Positions 39,017 through 47,626 of a DNA stretch of 64,000 bases are shown in pieces. The notes under the pieces were generated by a model. That model did not search any database, had not been told where the DNA came from, and saw only the letters and a list, made by a program, of their open reading frames with translations. Made by a program: the position numbers and the translations under genes. Origin of the DNA: Austwickia chelonae NBRC 105200 (lineage in GTDB: Bacteria > Actinomycetota > Actinomycetes > Actinomycetales > Dermatophilaceae); assembly GCF_000298175.1 (NCBI RefSeq), contig NZ_BAGZ01000005.1, positions 310,001 to 374,000 of the forward strand. Direction: 5' to 3'. The first letter of the stretch is position 1. Every line of letters begins with the position of its first letter.

Positions 39017-40342
39017 ATGAACCACCACACGAAGAAAGACAATTCAACCCAGTCCATTGAAGCCACGAGCTGCTCGCGAAATTTCCGCAGTTCTGATAGG
39101 AAAAGCATGTCGCTCACCTTTGGAATGCTAGGTGCACTGACTGCCGTTGCGCTGGCCTCCGGATCGGCCAGTATCCCCGCTCACTCGGCAACGCCTCCGA
39201 ACTCCGGCAAGAGCCCCCGTTCTGATTTGGAGAGGATGGCTGCCGACCACCTTTCTCAAGCATTCGGCCTGTCGAAACCCGAAGCCATGAACAGGGTTCG
39301 CGAGCAGGAAGGCCATTCGCGCACCGCATTGACCATTGCGGAGAAACTCGGTGACCGGAGCCCCGGAAGCTTCATCGACCAGAAACGCGGAAAACTCGTC
39401 GTCAACGTATCGGACGACGAAGCTGCGACTCTGGTTGGCGGTGAGAAAGTGGAAGCACGGGTCGTAGGCACCACCGCCAGTCAACTGGCGCAGATCCGCC
39501 AGCAGGCCGAGCAGCGCCTCGGATCCATGATGCGCTCATCTGCTGTCGACACGACTCGCAATATGATCGTGCTCTCCGTTCCGGCAAAGGATCTCGCAGC
39601 CGCAGGTCAGGCCACCAGCGACCTGAGCAAGGTCGAGATCCAGGAAAGCCCCGACGATGCGGTCCCGCTGAGCCACCCGGTGTCTGCCATGGACAAGAAA
39701 GCGCACATCGGAGGTGGAGACAGGATCGATTACAAACTCGCAAATGGCAATGTCTACTCCTGCAGCTACGGATTCAGCGTCACCAAAGGAAATGAAGAAG
39801 GGTTCGTCACCGCGGGCCATTGCGCAGAAAAAGGACGCAAGTTCACCAAGGAAAGCAAGTCTCTAGGTGAAATCAAGGAATTCTCCTTCCCCGGTGAAGA
39901 CATGGCCTATGCGAGCCTGGACATGACACAGTGGATCGGAGATGCGTCCGTCAACAAGATGTCCGGCGGGGAGATGGCCCCGGTCAAGGGCTCGACGGAA
40001 GCCGCGGTCGGAGCGGCCGTGTGCAAATCAGGATTATCCACGAAATGGACCTGCGGCACGATCACGGCTAAAAATGCAACCAGCGTAAATAGCCCTAACG
40101 ACCCGAAGACCAGGCACGAGATCAAAGGGCTGACCGAAACCGATGTCTGCGCTCTACGCGGAGATTCCGGCGGCCCCTGGATGGCTGGCGACCAAGCCCA
40201 GGGCGTCACTTCCAGCGGGAATGCCACAAGCTTCAAGGACGGCAAGTGCCAGAATTCCCGAGGAGACAAGATCAAGACCCATTTTCAGCCGATCAATCCG
40301 ATCCTGAAAAAATATGGGCTCACACTGAAGGTCAGCAAGTAA
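39017..40342 (+). CDS. secreted streptogrisin/alpha-lytic-type serine protease with prodomain
   Basis: A 441-residue exported S1E-type protease. A ~30-residue Ser/Thr/Arg-rich N-terminal extension precedes the signal sequence (LTFGMLGALTAVALASGSAS). The prodomain (~68-212) includes FIDQKRGKLVVNVSD. The catalytic domain has H268 (VTAGHC), D295 (GEDMAYASL) and S384 (RGDSGGPW), with cysteine pairs around the His and in KWTCGTITA. It ends NPILKKYGLTLKVSK, a tail almost the same as in the next protease. Such enzymes need the prodomain for folding and remove it afterwards. The gene is preceded by an AT-rich region and probably has a leaderless message; the ORF orientation matches its two neighbours. 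Confidence 0.95.
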   Translation: MNHHTKKDNSTQSIEATSCSRNFRSSDRKSMSLTFGMLGALTAVALASGSASIPAHSATPPNSGKSPRSDLERMAADHLSQAFGLSKPEAMNRVREQEGHSRTALTIAEKLGDRSPGSFIDQKRGKLVVNVSDDEAATLVGGEKVEARVVGTTASQLAQIRQQAEQRLGSMMRSSAVDTTRNMIVLSVPAKDLAAAGQATSDLSKVEIQESPDDAVPLSHPVSAMDKKAHIGGGDRIDYKLANGNVYSCSYGFSVTKGNEEGFVTAGHCAEKGRKFTKESKSLGEIKEFSFPGEDMAYASLDMTQWIGDASVNKMSGGEMAPVKGSTEAAVGAAVCKSGLSTKWTCGTITAKNATSVNSPNDPKTRHEIKGLTETDVCALRGDSGGPWMAGDQAQGVTSSGNATSFKDGKCQNSRGDKIKTHFQPINPILKKYGLTLKVSK

Positions 40343-40760
40343 TTTTGCACATTGACATTCTGAGCCTTCGGCAGTAGCAACTCACCGAGCGTCTCCCCTC
40401 TGTACGCATTCGTCACCTCTTGCAGTCTCGCCTCCTCAGCGACAGGGCGCTCACTTGTCGACAACGGCCCGCACCATGCGCCCATGGCCCCCAGCGGGGG
40501 CCAGCTGGGGAGTCGACGATGCTCTGCCCTGCTAGCGCTGCACCGCCATTCGTCCTACGGCAGGGTCGCCAGCCTGTATCCTCGGCCTTGAGGAGCAGCA
40601 TGGTCTCTTCTCCCCCGTCCGAGAACGTGGTCGTTCGTCTTGAAAAGCTCACCTCCCGACCCGAGCTTGAAGCGAATTGGCTACTCTCTGTGCGTGATTC
40701 CAGAAAGTTCCCGGAATCACGTCACAAATCACCCTGACCAGGACGGGAGAGTGTTCGTTC
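40343..40760 (+). other. intergenic region between the two streptogrisin-like genes
   Basis: 418 bases without a convincing gene. A small perfect hairpin TGGCCCCC-AGC-GGGGGCCA at 40486-40504 may act as terminator for the upstream protease. A promoter-like element GCTACTCTCTGTGC at 40680-40693 resembles the one before the orphan propeptide. An inverted repeat (CGTGATTCC / GGAATCACG) at 40693-40721 would sit at the start of the transcript. A 105-codon frame here has no credible features. Confidence 0.55.
40693..40721 (+). promoter_or_regulatory. inverted repeat in the leader of the second streptogrisin-like gene
   Basis: Nine-bp arms CGTGATTCC and GGAATCACG, 11-nt spacer, directly after a TACTCT -10-like box (40682-40687) and 40 bases before the ATG. 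It could be an operator or a stabilising 5' hairpin. Confidence 0.45.
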
Positions 40761-42137
40761 ATGCGACGACACACAGGGAAAACAGCATCTACTCAGGCCC
40801 GACAGGCTCTGAGCATCGCGGCGGTAGCCGCGCTCACCCTTACCGGCACCAGCGCACTGGCGTACGCCGATGACAAGAAAGGCGACGCCCTCGACGAGAT
40901 CAGCGCTGTCGAGAAGATGTCGGCCGAGTACCTGACCAAGGAGTTCGGCCTCTCCGAAGGTGACGCTCTGGGCCGGGTTCGCGACCAGAAGAAACACGCC
41001 ACCACCGCCCGCGAGCTCGAGTCCAAGCTCGGCGACCGCACCTCCGGGTCCTATATCGACCAGAAGCGCGGCAAGCTCATCGTGAACGTCGCCGACGAAG
41101 AGAGCGCCAAGGAGGTCAAGGGCGACAACGTCGAGGCGAAGGTCGTCAAGACCTCCGCCAAAGAGGTCTCCGAGAACCGTCGAAAGGCCGAGGAAAAGCT
41201 GGGCGACAAGCTCACCTCTTCCTCCTTGGACACCTCACGTAACCTCATCGTGCTCAATGTCCCGGTCAAGGAGAGCGAAGCTGCCAAGAAGGCCGTCGAA
41301 GGTCTGAAGAACATCGAGGTCCAGGCCACCGATAATCACGCCGAGCCTGAGTACGCGCTCACCAACATCGGTGGCGGTGGCGACAACGGCGGCGGCACCA
41401 AGGGCGGTGGAGCCAAGGGTGGCGGCGTCAAAGGCGGTGACAACGGCGGCGGGGTCAAGGGCGGCAATGACAACGGCCGCGGTGGCGACAACGGCGGCGG
41501 AGCCAAGGGACAGGCCATCTACGGTGGTCAAGAGATCCGAGCCAACAAATTCATGTGTTCCCTCGGGTTCAACGCCAAGAAGGGCAACCAGGACGTCTTC
41601 ATCACAGCTGGCCACTGCACCGGCGGCGGTGTCTCCTTCACCCGTAACAACAAACCGCTGGGCAAGGCCCAGGCCTCCAACTACCCCGGCGCCGACATGG
41701 GTTACGCCACCCTCGAATCCGGCTGGAGCGGTAAGGAAGCCGTCGACAAGTACAACGGCAAAGCCGTGGTGGTGAAGGGCTCCGAAGAAGCCCCCGTCGG
41801 GGCAGCAGTGTGCAAGTCCGGGCGAACCACCGGATGGACCTGCGGAACCATCACCGCCAAGAACGTCACGGTCAACTACCGGTCCAAGAACGGAAGCACC
41901 GACCGGATCACCGGACTGACCCAGACGAACGTCTGCACCTCTTCCGGTGACTCAGGCGGCGCGTGGATCGCCGGCGAACAGGCTCAGGGCGTGCACTCCG
42001 GCGGTAACGGGAACAAGATCGTCGACCTCAAGGCCGGCGTCTGCAAGCACCGCACCGGGCAGCCCAATATCGCCTACTTCCAGCCGATCAAGCCGATTCT
42101 GGAGAAGTACGGACTCACCCTCAAGACCCGTCAATGA
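40761..42137 (+). CDS. secreted streptogrisin/alpha-lytic-type serine protease with Gly-rich linker
   Basis: A 458-residue exported S1E-type protease, paralogue of the preceding gene. Signal peptide ~1-36 (cut near LAYADD), prodomain ~45-195 with YIDQKRGKLIVNVAD, then a 50-residue linker made of GGG, GGAK, GGVK and GGDN units (~205-255). The catalytic domain has H285 (ITAGHC), D312 (GADMGYATL) and S398 (SGDSGGAW) and ends with PILEKYGLTLKTRQ. Within the prodomain, 42 bases (41055-41096) are identical to the orphan propeptide gene. The long flexible linker is unusual and may let the propeptide or catalytic domain bind a surface or partner. A very strong hairpin follows. Confidence 0.95.
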   Translation: MRRHTGKTASTQARQALSIAAVAALTLTGTSALAYADDKKGDALDEISAVEKMSAEYLTKEFGLSEGDALGRVRDQKKHATTARELESKLGDRTSGSYIDQKRGKLIVNVADEESAKEVKGDNVEAKVVKTSAKEVSENRRKAEEKLGDKLTSSSLDTSRNLIVLNVPVKESEAAKKAVEGLKNIEVQATDNHAEPEYALTNIGGGGDNGGGTKGGGAKGGGVKGGDNGGGVKGGNDNGRGGDNGGGAKGQAIYGGQEIRANKFMCSLGFNAKKGNQDVFITAGHCTGGGVSFTRNNKPLGKAQASNYPGADMGYATLESGWSGKEAVDKYNGKAVVVKGSEEAPVGAAVCKSGRTTGWTCGTITAKNVTVNYRSKNGSTDRITGLTQTNVCTSSGDSGGAWIAGEQAQGVHSGGNGNKIVDLKAGVCKHRTGQPNIAYFQPIKPILEKYGLTLKTRQ

Positions 42138-42157
42138 TCCGACGCTGATATCGGATT

Positions 42158-42203
42158 GGGTATGACACCGGCCCGGGAAGGCTCCCGGGCCGGTGTCATA
42201 CCC
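42158..42203. terminator. 21-bp perfect hairpin after the protease cluster
   Basis: Arms GGGTATGACACCGGCCCGGGA and complement with loop AGGC, 20 bases after the protease stop. It faces the convergent clpX, whose stop is 134 bases away, so it may serve both strands. No U-tract. Confidence 0.85.
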
Positions 42204-42336
42204 GGGCCCTTCGCGCTGTGACAGGACTGTGCCTCCCCCCTGTGAGTAAGGAGGGCACACGGTTTGGCGCGGAGGAAAAGCCACCCCGTACGACCGGCCC
42301 GACATCGGAAAGAAATTTTCCTCGTCCGCCCTCGGA

Positions 42337-43680
42337 TCAGGCCGATTCTTTCCGGTCCTGCCGCTCAGAACGTTTACCGGCCTGTCGAACCGCAGGATCA
42401 CGACGGACAATCGTCGGGTTCACGTTGTCGAGTACCACTTCCCGGGTGATGACGACTTGGGCGATGTCCTCTTCGCTGGGCACATCGAACATGACCGGTA
42501 GCAGCACTTCTTCCAGGATCGCACGCAGGCCACGGGCTCCGGTGCCCCGCAGCAAAGCCTGCTCGGCGATCGCCTCCAGAGCCTCCTCGGTGAACTCGAG
42601 ATCGACGCCATCGATCTCGAACATCCGTCGGTACTGTTTGACCAGAGCATTCTTGGGCTCGACAAGGATCTTGGTCAGCGCCTCCTTGTCCAGAGGAGCC
42701 ACGGTGGTCACCACGGGGAGACGTCCGATGAACTCGGGGATCAGCCCGAATTTCATCAAGTCCTCAGGCTGGACCTCGGCATAGTACTCGGCTGAGGCCT
42801 TTGCCATCCGAAGCTTCGCGCCGAAACCCAACCCGGCTTTCCCAGCCCTGGACTCCACGATCTTCTCCAGACCGGCGAAAGCGCCACCCACGATGAACAG
42901 GACATTCGTGGTGTCGATCTGGATGAACTCCTGATGCGGGTGTTTGCGTCCACCTTGCGGCGGCACACTGGCGGTGGTGCCCTCCAGGATCTTCAGCAGC
43001 GCCTGCTGGACACCTTCACCGGAGACATCCCTGGTGATGGAGGGGTTCTCGCTCTTACGTGCGATCTTGTCGACCTCGTCGATGTAGATGATCCCAGTCT
43101 CGGCCTTCTTCACGTCGTAATCGGCCGCCTGGATGAGCTTGAGCAGGATGTTCTCGACGTCTTCGCCTACGTAACCGGCCTCGGTCAACGCGGTGGCATC
43201 CGCGATGGCGAAGGGGACGTTCAACATCCGGGCAAGGGTCTGAGCCAGATAGGTCTTTCCGCAACCGGTCGGGCCGATCAGCAGAATGTTCGACTTGGCG
43301 ATATCGACCCGGTCCTCCCCCTTGCGGAGCATCTCCCCGGCCTGGATACGTTTGTAATGGTTGTACACCGCCACAGCCAGCGCACGTTTGGCCGAGTCCT
43401 GACCGATCACGAACTGCTGAAGAAAAGAGAAGATCTCCCGCGGTTTGGGAAGCTCCTCGAGCCCCAGCTCGCTGCCCTCGGCGATCTCTTCCTCGATGAT
43501 CTCGTTACACAGATCGATGCACTCGTCGCAGATGTACACGCCGGGTCCGGCGATGAGCTTCTTGACCTGCTTCTGGCTCTTACCGCAGAAAGAACACTTC
43601 AGCAGGTCGGCGCCATCTCCCACACGTGCCACAGGCGTCCCTTCGTCGAAGTCCGGTGAAATCTCCGTGCTATCGCCCAC
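42337..43680 (-). CDS. clpX: ClpX ATPase subunit of the Clp protease
   Basis: A 447-residue AAA+ unfoldase that recognises tagged proteins and feeds them into ClpP1P2. The N-terminal zinc-binding domain has [16 protein letters not shown], Walker A is [12 protein letters not shown], Walker B is [11 protein letters not shown], and the pore and sensor regions ([32 protein letters not shown]) are conserved. The C-terminus ends with a short charged tail [16 protein letters not shown]. It lies 259 bases after clpP2, beyond the 56-nt palindrome, so it may have its own promoter as well as read-through. Confidence 0.97.
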   Translation of the reverse strand: MGDSTEISPDFDEGTPVARVGDGADLLKCSFCGKSQKQVKKLIAGPGVYICDECIDLCNEIIEEEIAEGSELGLEELPKPREIFSFLQQFVIGQDSAKRALAVAVYNHYKRIQAGEMLRKGEDRVDIAKSNILLIGPTGCGKTYLAQTLARMLNVPFAIADATALTEAGYVGEDVENILLKLIQAADYDVKKAETGIIYIDEVDKIARKSENPSITRDVSGEGVQQALLKILEGTTASVPPQGGRKHPHQEFIQIDTTNVLFIVGGAFAGLEKIVESRAGKAGLGFGAKLRMAKASAEYYAEVQPEDLMKFGLIPEFIGRLPVVTTVAPLDKEALTKILVEPKNALVKQYRRMFEIDGVDLEFTEEALEAIAEQALLRGTGARGLRAILEEVLLPVMFDVPSEEDIAQVVITREVVLDNVNPTIVRRDPAVRQAGKRSERQDRKESA

Positions 43681-43875
43681 CTGCCGGCAGACACTTCATC
43701 TTCTCTATTCGGCCGCTCTCACGCGAGGAGTACGTCCGCGTGTCCGCTCAGGGCGGAAAGTGAGACGGCTCTCCTGCACAGTGACCGCCGATGAAGACGC
43801 CATCTTTGCCCTAGATCCGACTGAACACCGCGAATATTCCACGGACGATCGAATTTTCGACGGCCAGCGGCACAA

Positions 43876-43931
43876 CACTGATCAGCGGTGCTGCGTCTCG
43901 GCATGCCGAGACGCAGCACCGCTGATCAGTG
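43876..43931 (-). terminator. perfect 56-nt palindrome after clpP2
   Basis: Two 28-base arms are exactly complementary with no spacer (centre GGCATGCC). It begins eight bases after the clpP2 stop and is not followed by a U-tract, so it is probably a terminator or an mRNA 3'-end stabiliser between clpP2 and clpX. Confidence 0.85.
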
Positions 43932-43939
43932 GATCTGGT

Positions 43940-44593
43940 TCAGTCCTGAGCGGAAGCCTTACGGCTCGTCAGCACCTCGTCGATCAAGCCATATTCCTTG
44001 GCTTCCTGAGCTCCGAGGATCTTGTCCCGCTCGATGTCCTCGTTGAGCTGCGCGGCGCTCCGGCCAGTGTGCTTGGCAAGCGTCTCCTCCAACCAGGTGC
44101 GCATCCGGAAGACCTCGTTGGCCTGGATCTCGATGTCGGAGGCCTGCCCGTAGTCTCCACCGGCAAGTGCAGGCTGGTGGATCAGGATCCGGCTGTTGGG
44201 GAGGGCAAACCGTTTACCCGGGGCTCCTGCCGCGGTGAGTACTGCAGCAGCTGAGGCCGCTTGTCCGACCACGAAGGTCTGGATGTCGGGTCGGATGAAC
44301 TGCATCGTGTCGTAGATCGCCGTCATCGCCGTGAACGATCCGCCGGGGCTGTTGATGTACATGACGATATCGCGATCCGGGTCCTGGCTCTCCAGAACGA
44401 TGAGCTGGGCGATGATGTCGTCCGCACTGGCATCGTCGACCTGTACGCCCAGGAAGATGATGCGGTCCTCGAACATCTTCGTGTAGGGATCGGTGCGCTT
44501 CATCCCGTAGGAGGTGCGCTCCTCGAACTGCGGCAGGATGTAGCGGTTACTCGGGGCCGGATAGCTCATCCCGCCGCGCGGAGTGTGGATCAT
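43940..44593 (-). CDS. clpP2: ATP-dependent Clp protease proteolytic subunit 2
   Basis: A 217-residue serine peptidase that forms a mixed tetradecamer with ClpP1 and degrades substrates unfolded by ClpX or ClpC. The catalytic Ser is in VGQAASAAAVLTAAG and the His in SRILIHQPAL; the Asp lies further on in the conserved C-terminal helix. [13 protein letters not shown] matches the substrate-groove strand. The ATG at 44593 has GAAAGG before it; the frame is open further upstream into clpP1, but without homology. It starts 26 bases after the clpP1 stop and is thus co-transcribed. Confidence 0.96.
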   Translation of the reverse strand: MIHTPRGGMSYPAPSNRYILPQFEERTSYGMKRTDPYTKMFEDRIIFLGVQVDDASADDIIAQLIVLESQDPDRDIVMYINSPGGSFTAMTAIYDTMQFIRPDIQTFVVGQAASAAAVLTAAGAPGKRFALPNSRILIHQPALAGGDYGQASDIEIQANEVFRMRTWLEETLAKHTGRSAAQLNEDIERDKILGAQEAKEYGLIDEVLTSRKASAQD

Positions 44594-44619
44594 GTAAGTG
44601 CCTTTCGCGCTGGTCGGGG

Positions 44620-45231
44620 TCAGTTCTTGGTGCCGCCGGCACCGGGAGTCTGGCCCGCGTGCTCGTAGACGTGGTCGACGAAGCCGTATTCTTTGGCCTC
44701 CTGCGCGCTGAACCAACGGTCGCGGTCGGAGTCCTCGACGATCTTCTCCACCGGCTGCCCGGTGTGCTCGGCGATGAGTTCGGCCATCTTCCGTTTGATG
44801 AAGAGCATCTGTTCGGCCTGGATCTTGATATCGGTAGCGGTGCCGCCGATGCCACCCAGTGGTTGGTGCATGAGGATGCGCGCATTCGGTGTGGCATAGC
44901 GTTTTCCATGAGTTCCGGCGGACAACAGGAACTGCCCCATCGACGCAGCCATGCCCATGGCGACGGTCGCGACATCACAGGGGATCCAGTTCATGGTGTC
45001 GTAGATCGCCATACCCGCTGAGATAGACCCTCCGGGGCTGTTGATGTACAACCAGATGTCTTTCTCGGGGTCCTCCGCTGCCAGGAGCAGCATCTGGGCG
45101 CAGATGGCGTTCGCGTTGTCGTCGCGGACGTCCGAGCCCAGGAAGATGATCCGCTCCTTGAGCAGACGCTGGTAGATGTGGTCGTCCAGGCCGGACGCCT
45201 GTGCCGGTCCGGCGGCGACGATCTCGCTCAT
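44620..45231 (-). CDS. clpP1: ATP-dependent Clp protease proteolytic subunit 1
   Basis: A 203-residue ClpP with catalytic Ser in [15 protein letters not shown], His in [11 protein letters not shown] and the groove strand [18 protein letters not shown]. Actinobacteria need both ClpP1 and ClpP2 for activity, which fits the tandem. The start is uncertain between the ATG at 45231 and a GTG at 45237; GGAG lies ten and four bases before them, respectively. It lies downstream of tig, separated by a hairpin and a possible ClgR box. Confidence 0.95.
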   Translation of the reverse strand: MSEIVAAGPAQASGLDDHIYQRLLKERIIFLGSDVRDDNANAICAQMLLLAAEDPEKDIWLYINSPGGSISAGMAIYDTMNWIPCDVATVAMGMAASMGQFLLSAGTHGKRYATPNARILMHQPLGGIGGTATDIKIQAEQMLFIKRKMAELIAEHTGQPVEKIVEDSDRDRWFSAQEAKEYGFVDHVYEHAGQTPGAGGTKN

Positions 45232-45402
45232 GCTCACCGTTCTCCATCTCTCGTGTCATCGAAGGGCCGAGCGACGACCTCGCCGCCGCATATCCGAGGA
45301 TCTGCATCCCTGCCTGGAACTTGTGCTCCGTCGTAGGAACGGCCCCTCCGCTGTGATCAACCTAACGCTTCACCGACGCAGGACATTTCCCGAAAGGGAG
45401 GC

Positions 45403-45420
45403 TGTTCGCCGTGAGCGCAC
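45403..45420 (-). promoter_or_regulatory. possible ClgR-type operator before clpP1
   Basis: TGTTCGCCGTGAGCGCAC resembles, with two mismatches, the ClgR box that I recall as CGCYNANRGCG with A/T-rich flanks. It lies ~170 bases before clpP1. ClgR activates clpP1P2 in several actinobacteria. Confidence 0.35.
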
Positions 45421-45437
45421 AAGGACACCTGTACAGC

Positions 45438-45470
45438 GAAGGCGCCGCCTCCGGAAGAAGCGGCGCCTTC
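45438..45470 (-). terminator. terminator hairpin after tig
   Basis: Eleven-bp stem GAAGGCGCCGC with an 11-nt loop, 15 bases after the tig stop; no U-tract. Confidence 0.75.
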
Positions 45471-45485
45471 ACGGCATGAAAAGGG

Positions 45486-46931
45486 TCAGGCGTCCTCGCC
45501 GGACTCGGCCTTCTTCTTGGCCGGAGCCTTCTTCTTGGCCGCCTTCTTGATCTGCTTTTCAGCGGACTCTTCGGCAGGCTTCTCCTCCTTCGTCTCAGCC
45601 TTCTCGGCCTCGACGTGAGCAGCAGCCTCTGCCTCTGCTTCTTCGACATCGATGTCATCGGTCTCGATGACGGCACCCAGGTCGACGCTGTCCCCGTTGG
45701 TGTCGACGACCTGCACCGTCTCGAGGATCGCGGCGAGGCCCTTGCGCCGGGCAACCTCGGCGACGACGGCCGGAACCTGGTTGTTCTGTTCCATCGCCTG
45801 AGCGAACTGAGCCGGTTCCATGCCGTACTGCTGTGCGGTCATCACCAGGTACTCGATGAGTTCCTGCTGCTCGACCTGGATTTTCTCCGCCTCGGCGATA
45901 GCGTCGAGGAGCAGCTGCGCGCGCAGCGCCTTGAGCGCACCCTCACGCACTTCGGCACGGTGCTCGTCATCGACGTCACCGTCGTGGTTCTGCAGGTGCC
46001 CCTGCACCTCTGCCTCGACGAGAGATTCGGGAACCTCCACCGTGATGGTCTCGAGCAGCAGGTCCAGGACCTTGTCGCGTGCTTCGACGCCCTGGGCGAA
46101 GAGCTTGGCCTGCCGGGCCTGCTTCGCGATATCGGTGCGAAGCTCCTCCAACGTGTCGAACTCGGAGGCTTCCTGGGCGAAGTCGTCGTCCAGCTCGGGA
46201 AGCTCGCGTTCCTTCACAGAGCCCAAGGTGACCGTGATCTCGGAGTCCTCCCCCTCGTGTTCCCCGCCGGCGAGCGGGGCGGTGAAGGTGTTGGTCTCGT
46301 CGACCTTCATGCCGATCAGTGCGGCGTCCATGCCTTCGAGCAGGTTGCCCGAGCCGATCTCGTAGGAGATGCCCTTGACCGAGTCGATCTCTTCACCGTC
46401 GATGGTGGCGGTCAGGTCGATGGTGACGAAATCTCCGTCCTGGGCTGCGCGATCGACCACGTTCAACGCTCCGAAGCGCTGACGCAGTGCAGTCATGCGC
46501 TCCTCGGCATCCTTCTCGATCGAGGCGTCGTCCAGAGCTGCGACCTCGACCTTGAGCTCCTCGTAGACGGGGAGCTCGATCTGAGGACGAACGTCGACCT
46601 CGGCGGTGAAGACGAACTGGTCGCCTTCGTCGACGGGGAGCTCGACGATGTCGACCTCGGGCTGTCCGAGAGGACGGAGCTCGGCTTCTTCGACGGCCTG
46701 ACCGTAGAACTGCGGCAGGGAGTCATTGACGGCCTCTTGCAGAACGGCTCCCTTACCCACGCGCTGTTCGACCAGGCGGGTAGGAACCTTGCCCGGGCGG
46801 AAGCCGGGGACATGGATCTGCGACGCGATGGCCTTAAGGGCCGCGTCGAGGCTGGGCTTGAGCTCCTCGTAGGGGACCTCAATGGTCAGCTTGACCCGGG
46901 TCGGGTTGAGGGTCTCGACGGCACTCTTCAC
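45486..46931 (-). CDS. tig: trigger factor, ribosome-associated chaperone
   Basis: A 481-residue chaperone with peptidyl-prolyl isomerase activity that binds nascent chains at the ribosome exit. The N-terminal ribosome-binding domain has the signature region FRPGKVPTRLVEQRVG (~44-60), the FKBP-type domain is at ~150-235 (QDGDFVTIDLTATIDGEE), and the helical C-terminal domain follows. The last ~50 residues form a Glu/Lys/Ala-rich tail (KKAAKKKAPAKKKAESGEDA), as in other actinobacterial trigger factors. The GTG at 46931 is chosen since GGAG lies eight bases before it and homologues start with VKSAVETL; an upstream in-frame start at 47003 exists. It lies upstream of clpP1, the usual order. Confidence 0.95.
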   Translation of the reverse strand: MKSAVETLNPTRVKLTIEVPYEELKPSLDAALKAIASQIHVPGFRPGKVPTRLVEQRVGKGAVLQEAVNDSLPQFYGQAVEEAELRPLGQPEVDIVELPVDEGDQFVFTAEVDVRPQIELPVYEELKVEVAALDDASIEKDAEERMTALRQRFGALNVVDRAAQDGDFVTIDLTATIDGEEIDSVKGISYEIGSGNLLEGMDAALIGMKVDETNTFTAPLAGGEHEGEDSEITVTLGSVKERELPELDDDFAQEASEFDTLEELRTDIAKQARQAKLFAQGVEARDKVLDLLLETITVEVPESLVEAEVQGHLQNHDGDVDDEHRAEVREGALKALRAQLLLDAIAEAEKIQVEQQELIEYLVMTAQQYGMEPAQFAQAMEQNNQVPAVVAEVARRKGLAAILETVQVVDTNGDSVDLGAVIETDDIDVEEAEAEAAAHVEAEKAETKEEKPAEESAEKQIKKAAKKKAPAKKKAESGEDA

Positions 46932-47192
46932 TGCGCGCACTCCAGCGGAATCGGAAATAGGACAAGTCTGTACGGTCTCCGTCATGAGGAGACTTCCCGT
47001 CATGCTATCGGCTTTCGCATGTCAAGGCCGAACCCTGGCCTCCTTGCGATACCGCAGTGTCCCTCTTCGGCTGTGTTCAAGCCGCTTTCCCTCGACGTTG
47101 CGAACGATATGTCGAGGGACCAGCGCCCTGGTGGGAGCTCGGGCAAGGCCAGGGAGGGCCTCACCCGAGCCCGATTCAGATCGGTGCTGCAC

Positions 47193-47269
47193 TGGTCGGG
47201 CTGACAGGATTTGAACCTGCGACATCGTGCTCCCAAAGCACGCGCGCTACCAAGCTGCGCCACAGCCCG
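47193..47269 (-). tRNA. tRNA-Pro (anticodon TGG)
   Basis: On the minus strand a full cloverleaf can be drawn: acceptor arm CGGGCTG / CAGCCCG, D-arm with AGCTTGGTAGC, anticodon arm CGTGC-TTTGGGA-GCACG with TGG anticodon, and T-arm with GGTTCAAATCC. The CCA end is encoded (47193-47195). Confidence 0.96.
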
Positions 47270-47502
47270 TGGTGATGCCCAACGCTACCGGATAAAAGTG
47301 GACGACCGGACAGTGAGTGCCCATGTCACGTGGAAGATCACTGACCGAAAAAAGCTGATCGGTGAGTTCGCTTACTCTTCAACATTTTCCGTCGAACACA
47401 CCACATCGACGTCCGGACCGCCCCCGCACCGACCGATGCCGATTCACGATTGCTCGCCGAGTATGGTTAAACTCGTGCACCGAGCCTGGAAGCAGGTTCG
47501 TG

Positions 47503-47576
47503 CGGGTGTAGCTCAATGGTAGAGCCCCAGTCTTCCAAACTGGCTACGCGAGTTCGATTCTCGTCACCCGCTCCAC
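47503..47576 (+). tRNA. tRNA-Gly (anticodon TCC)
   Basis: Acceptor arm GCGGGTG / CACCCGC, D-arm with AGCTCAATGGTAGAGC, anticodon arm CCAGT-CTTCCAA-ACTGG with TCC, and T-arm with GTTCGATTC. The CCA end is encoded. A U-tract terminator follows. Confidence 0.97.
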
Positions 47577-47581
47577 TACGA

Positions 47582-47626
47582 AACGCCAGGTTGCGCCCGT
47601 TCATGCGGGGGCAACCTGGCGTTTTG
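47582..47626 (+). terminator. intrinsic terminator of tRNA-Gly
   Basis: Arms AACGCCAGGTTGC and GCAACCTGGCGTT (13 bp) with an inner CCCG/CGGG stem, followed directly by TTTT run (GTTTTGC). Confidence 0.9.

Noticed and set aside
40420-40737. 105-codon plus-strand frame between the two streptogrisin-like genes
   Set aside because: No Shine-Dalgarno sequence, low-complexity composition, and it runs over the promoter-like element and inverted repeat of the next gene.
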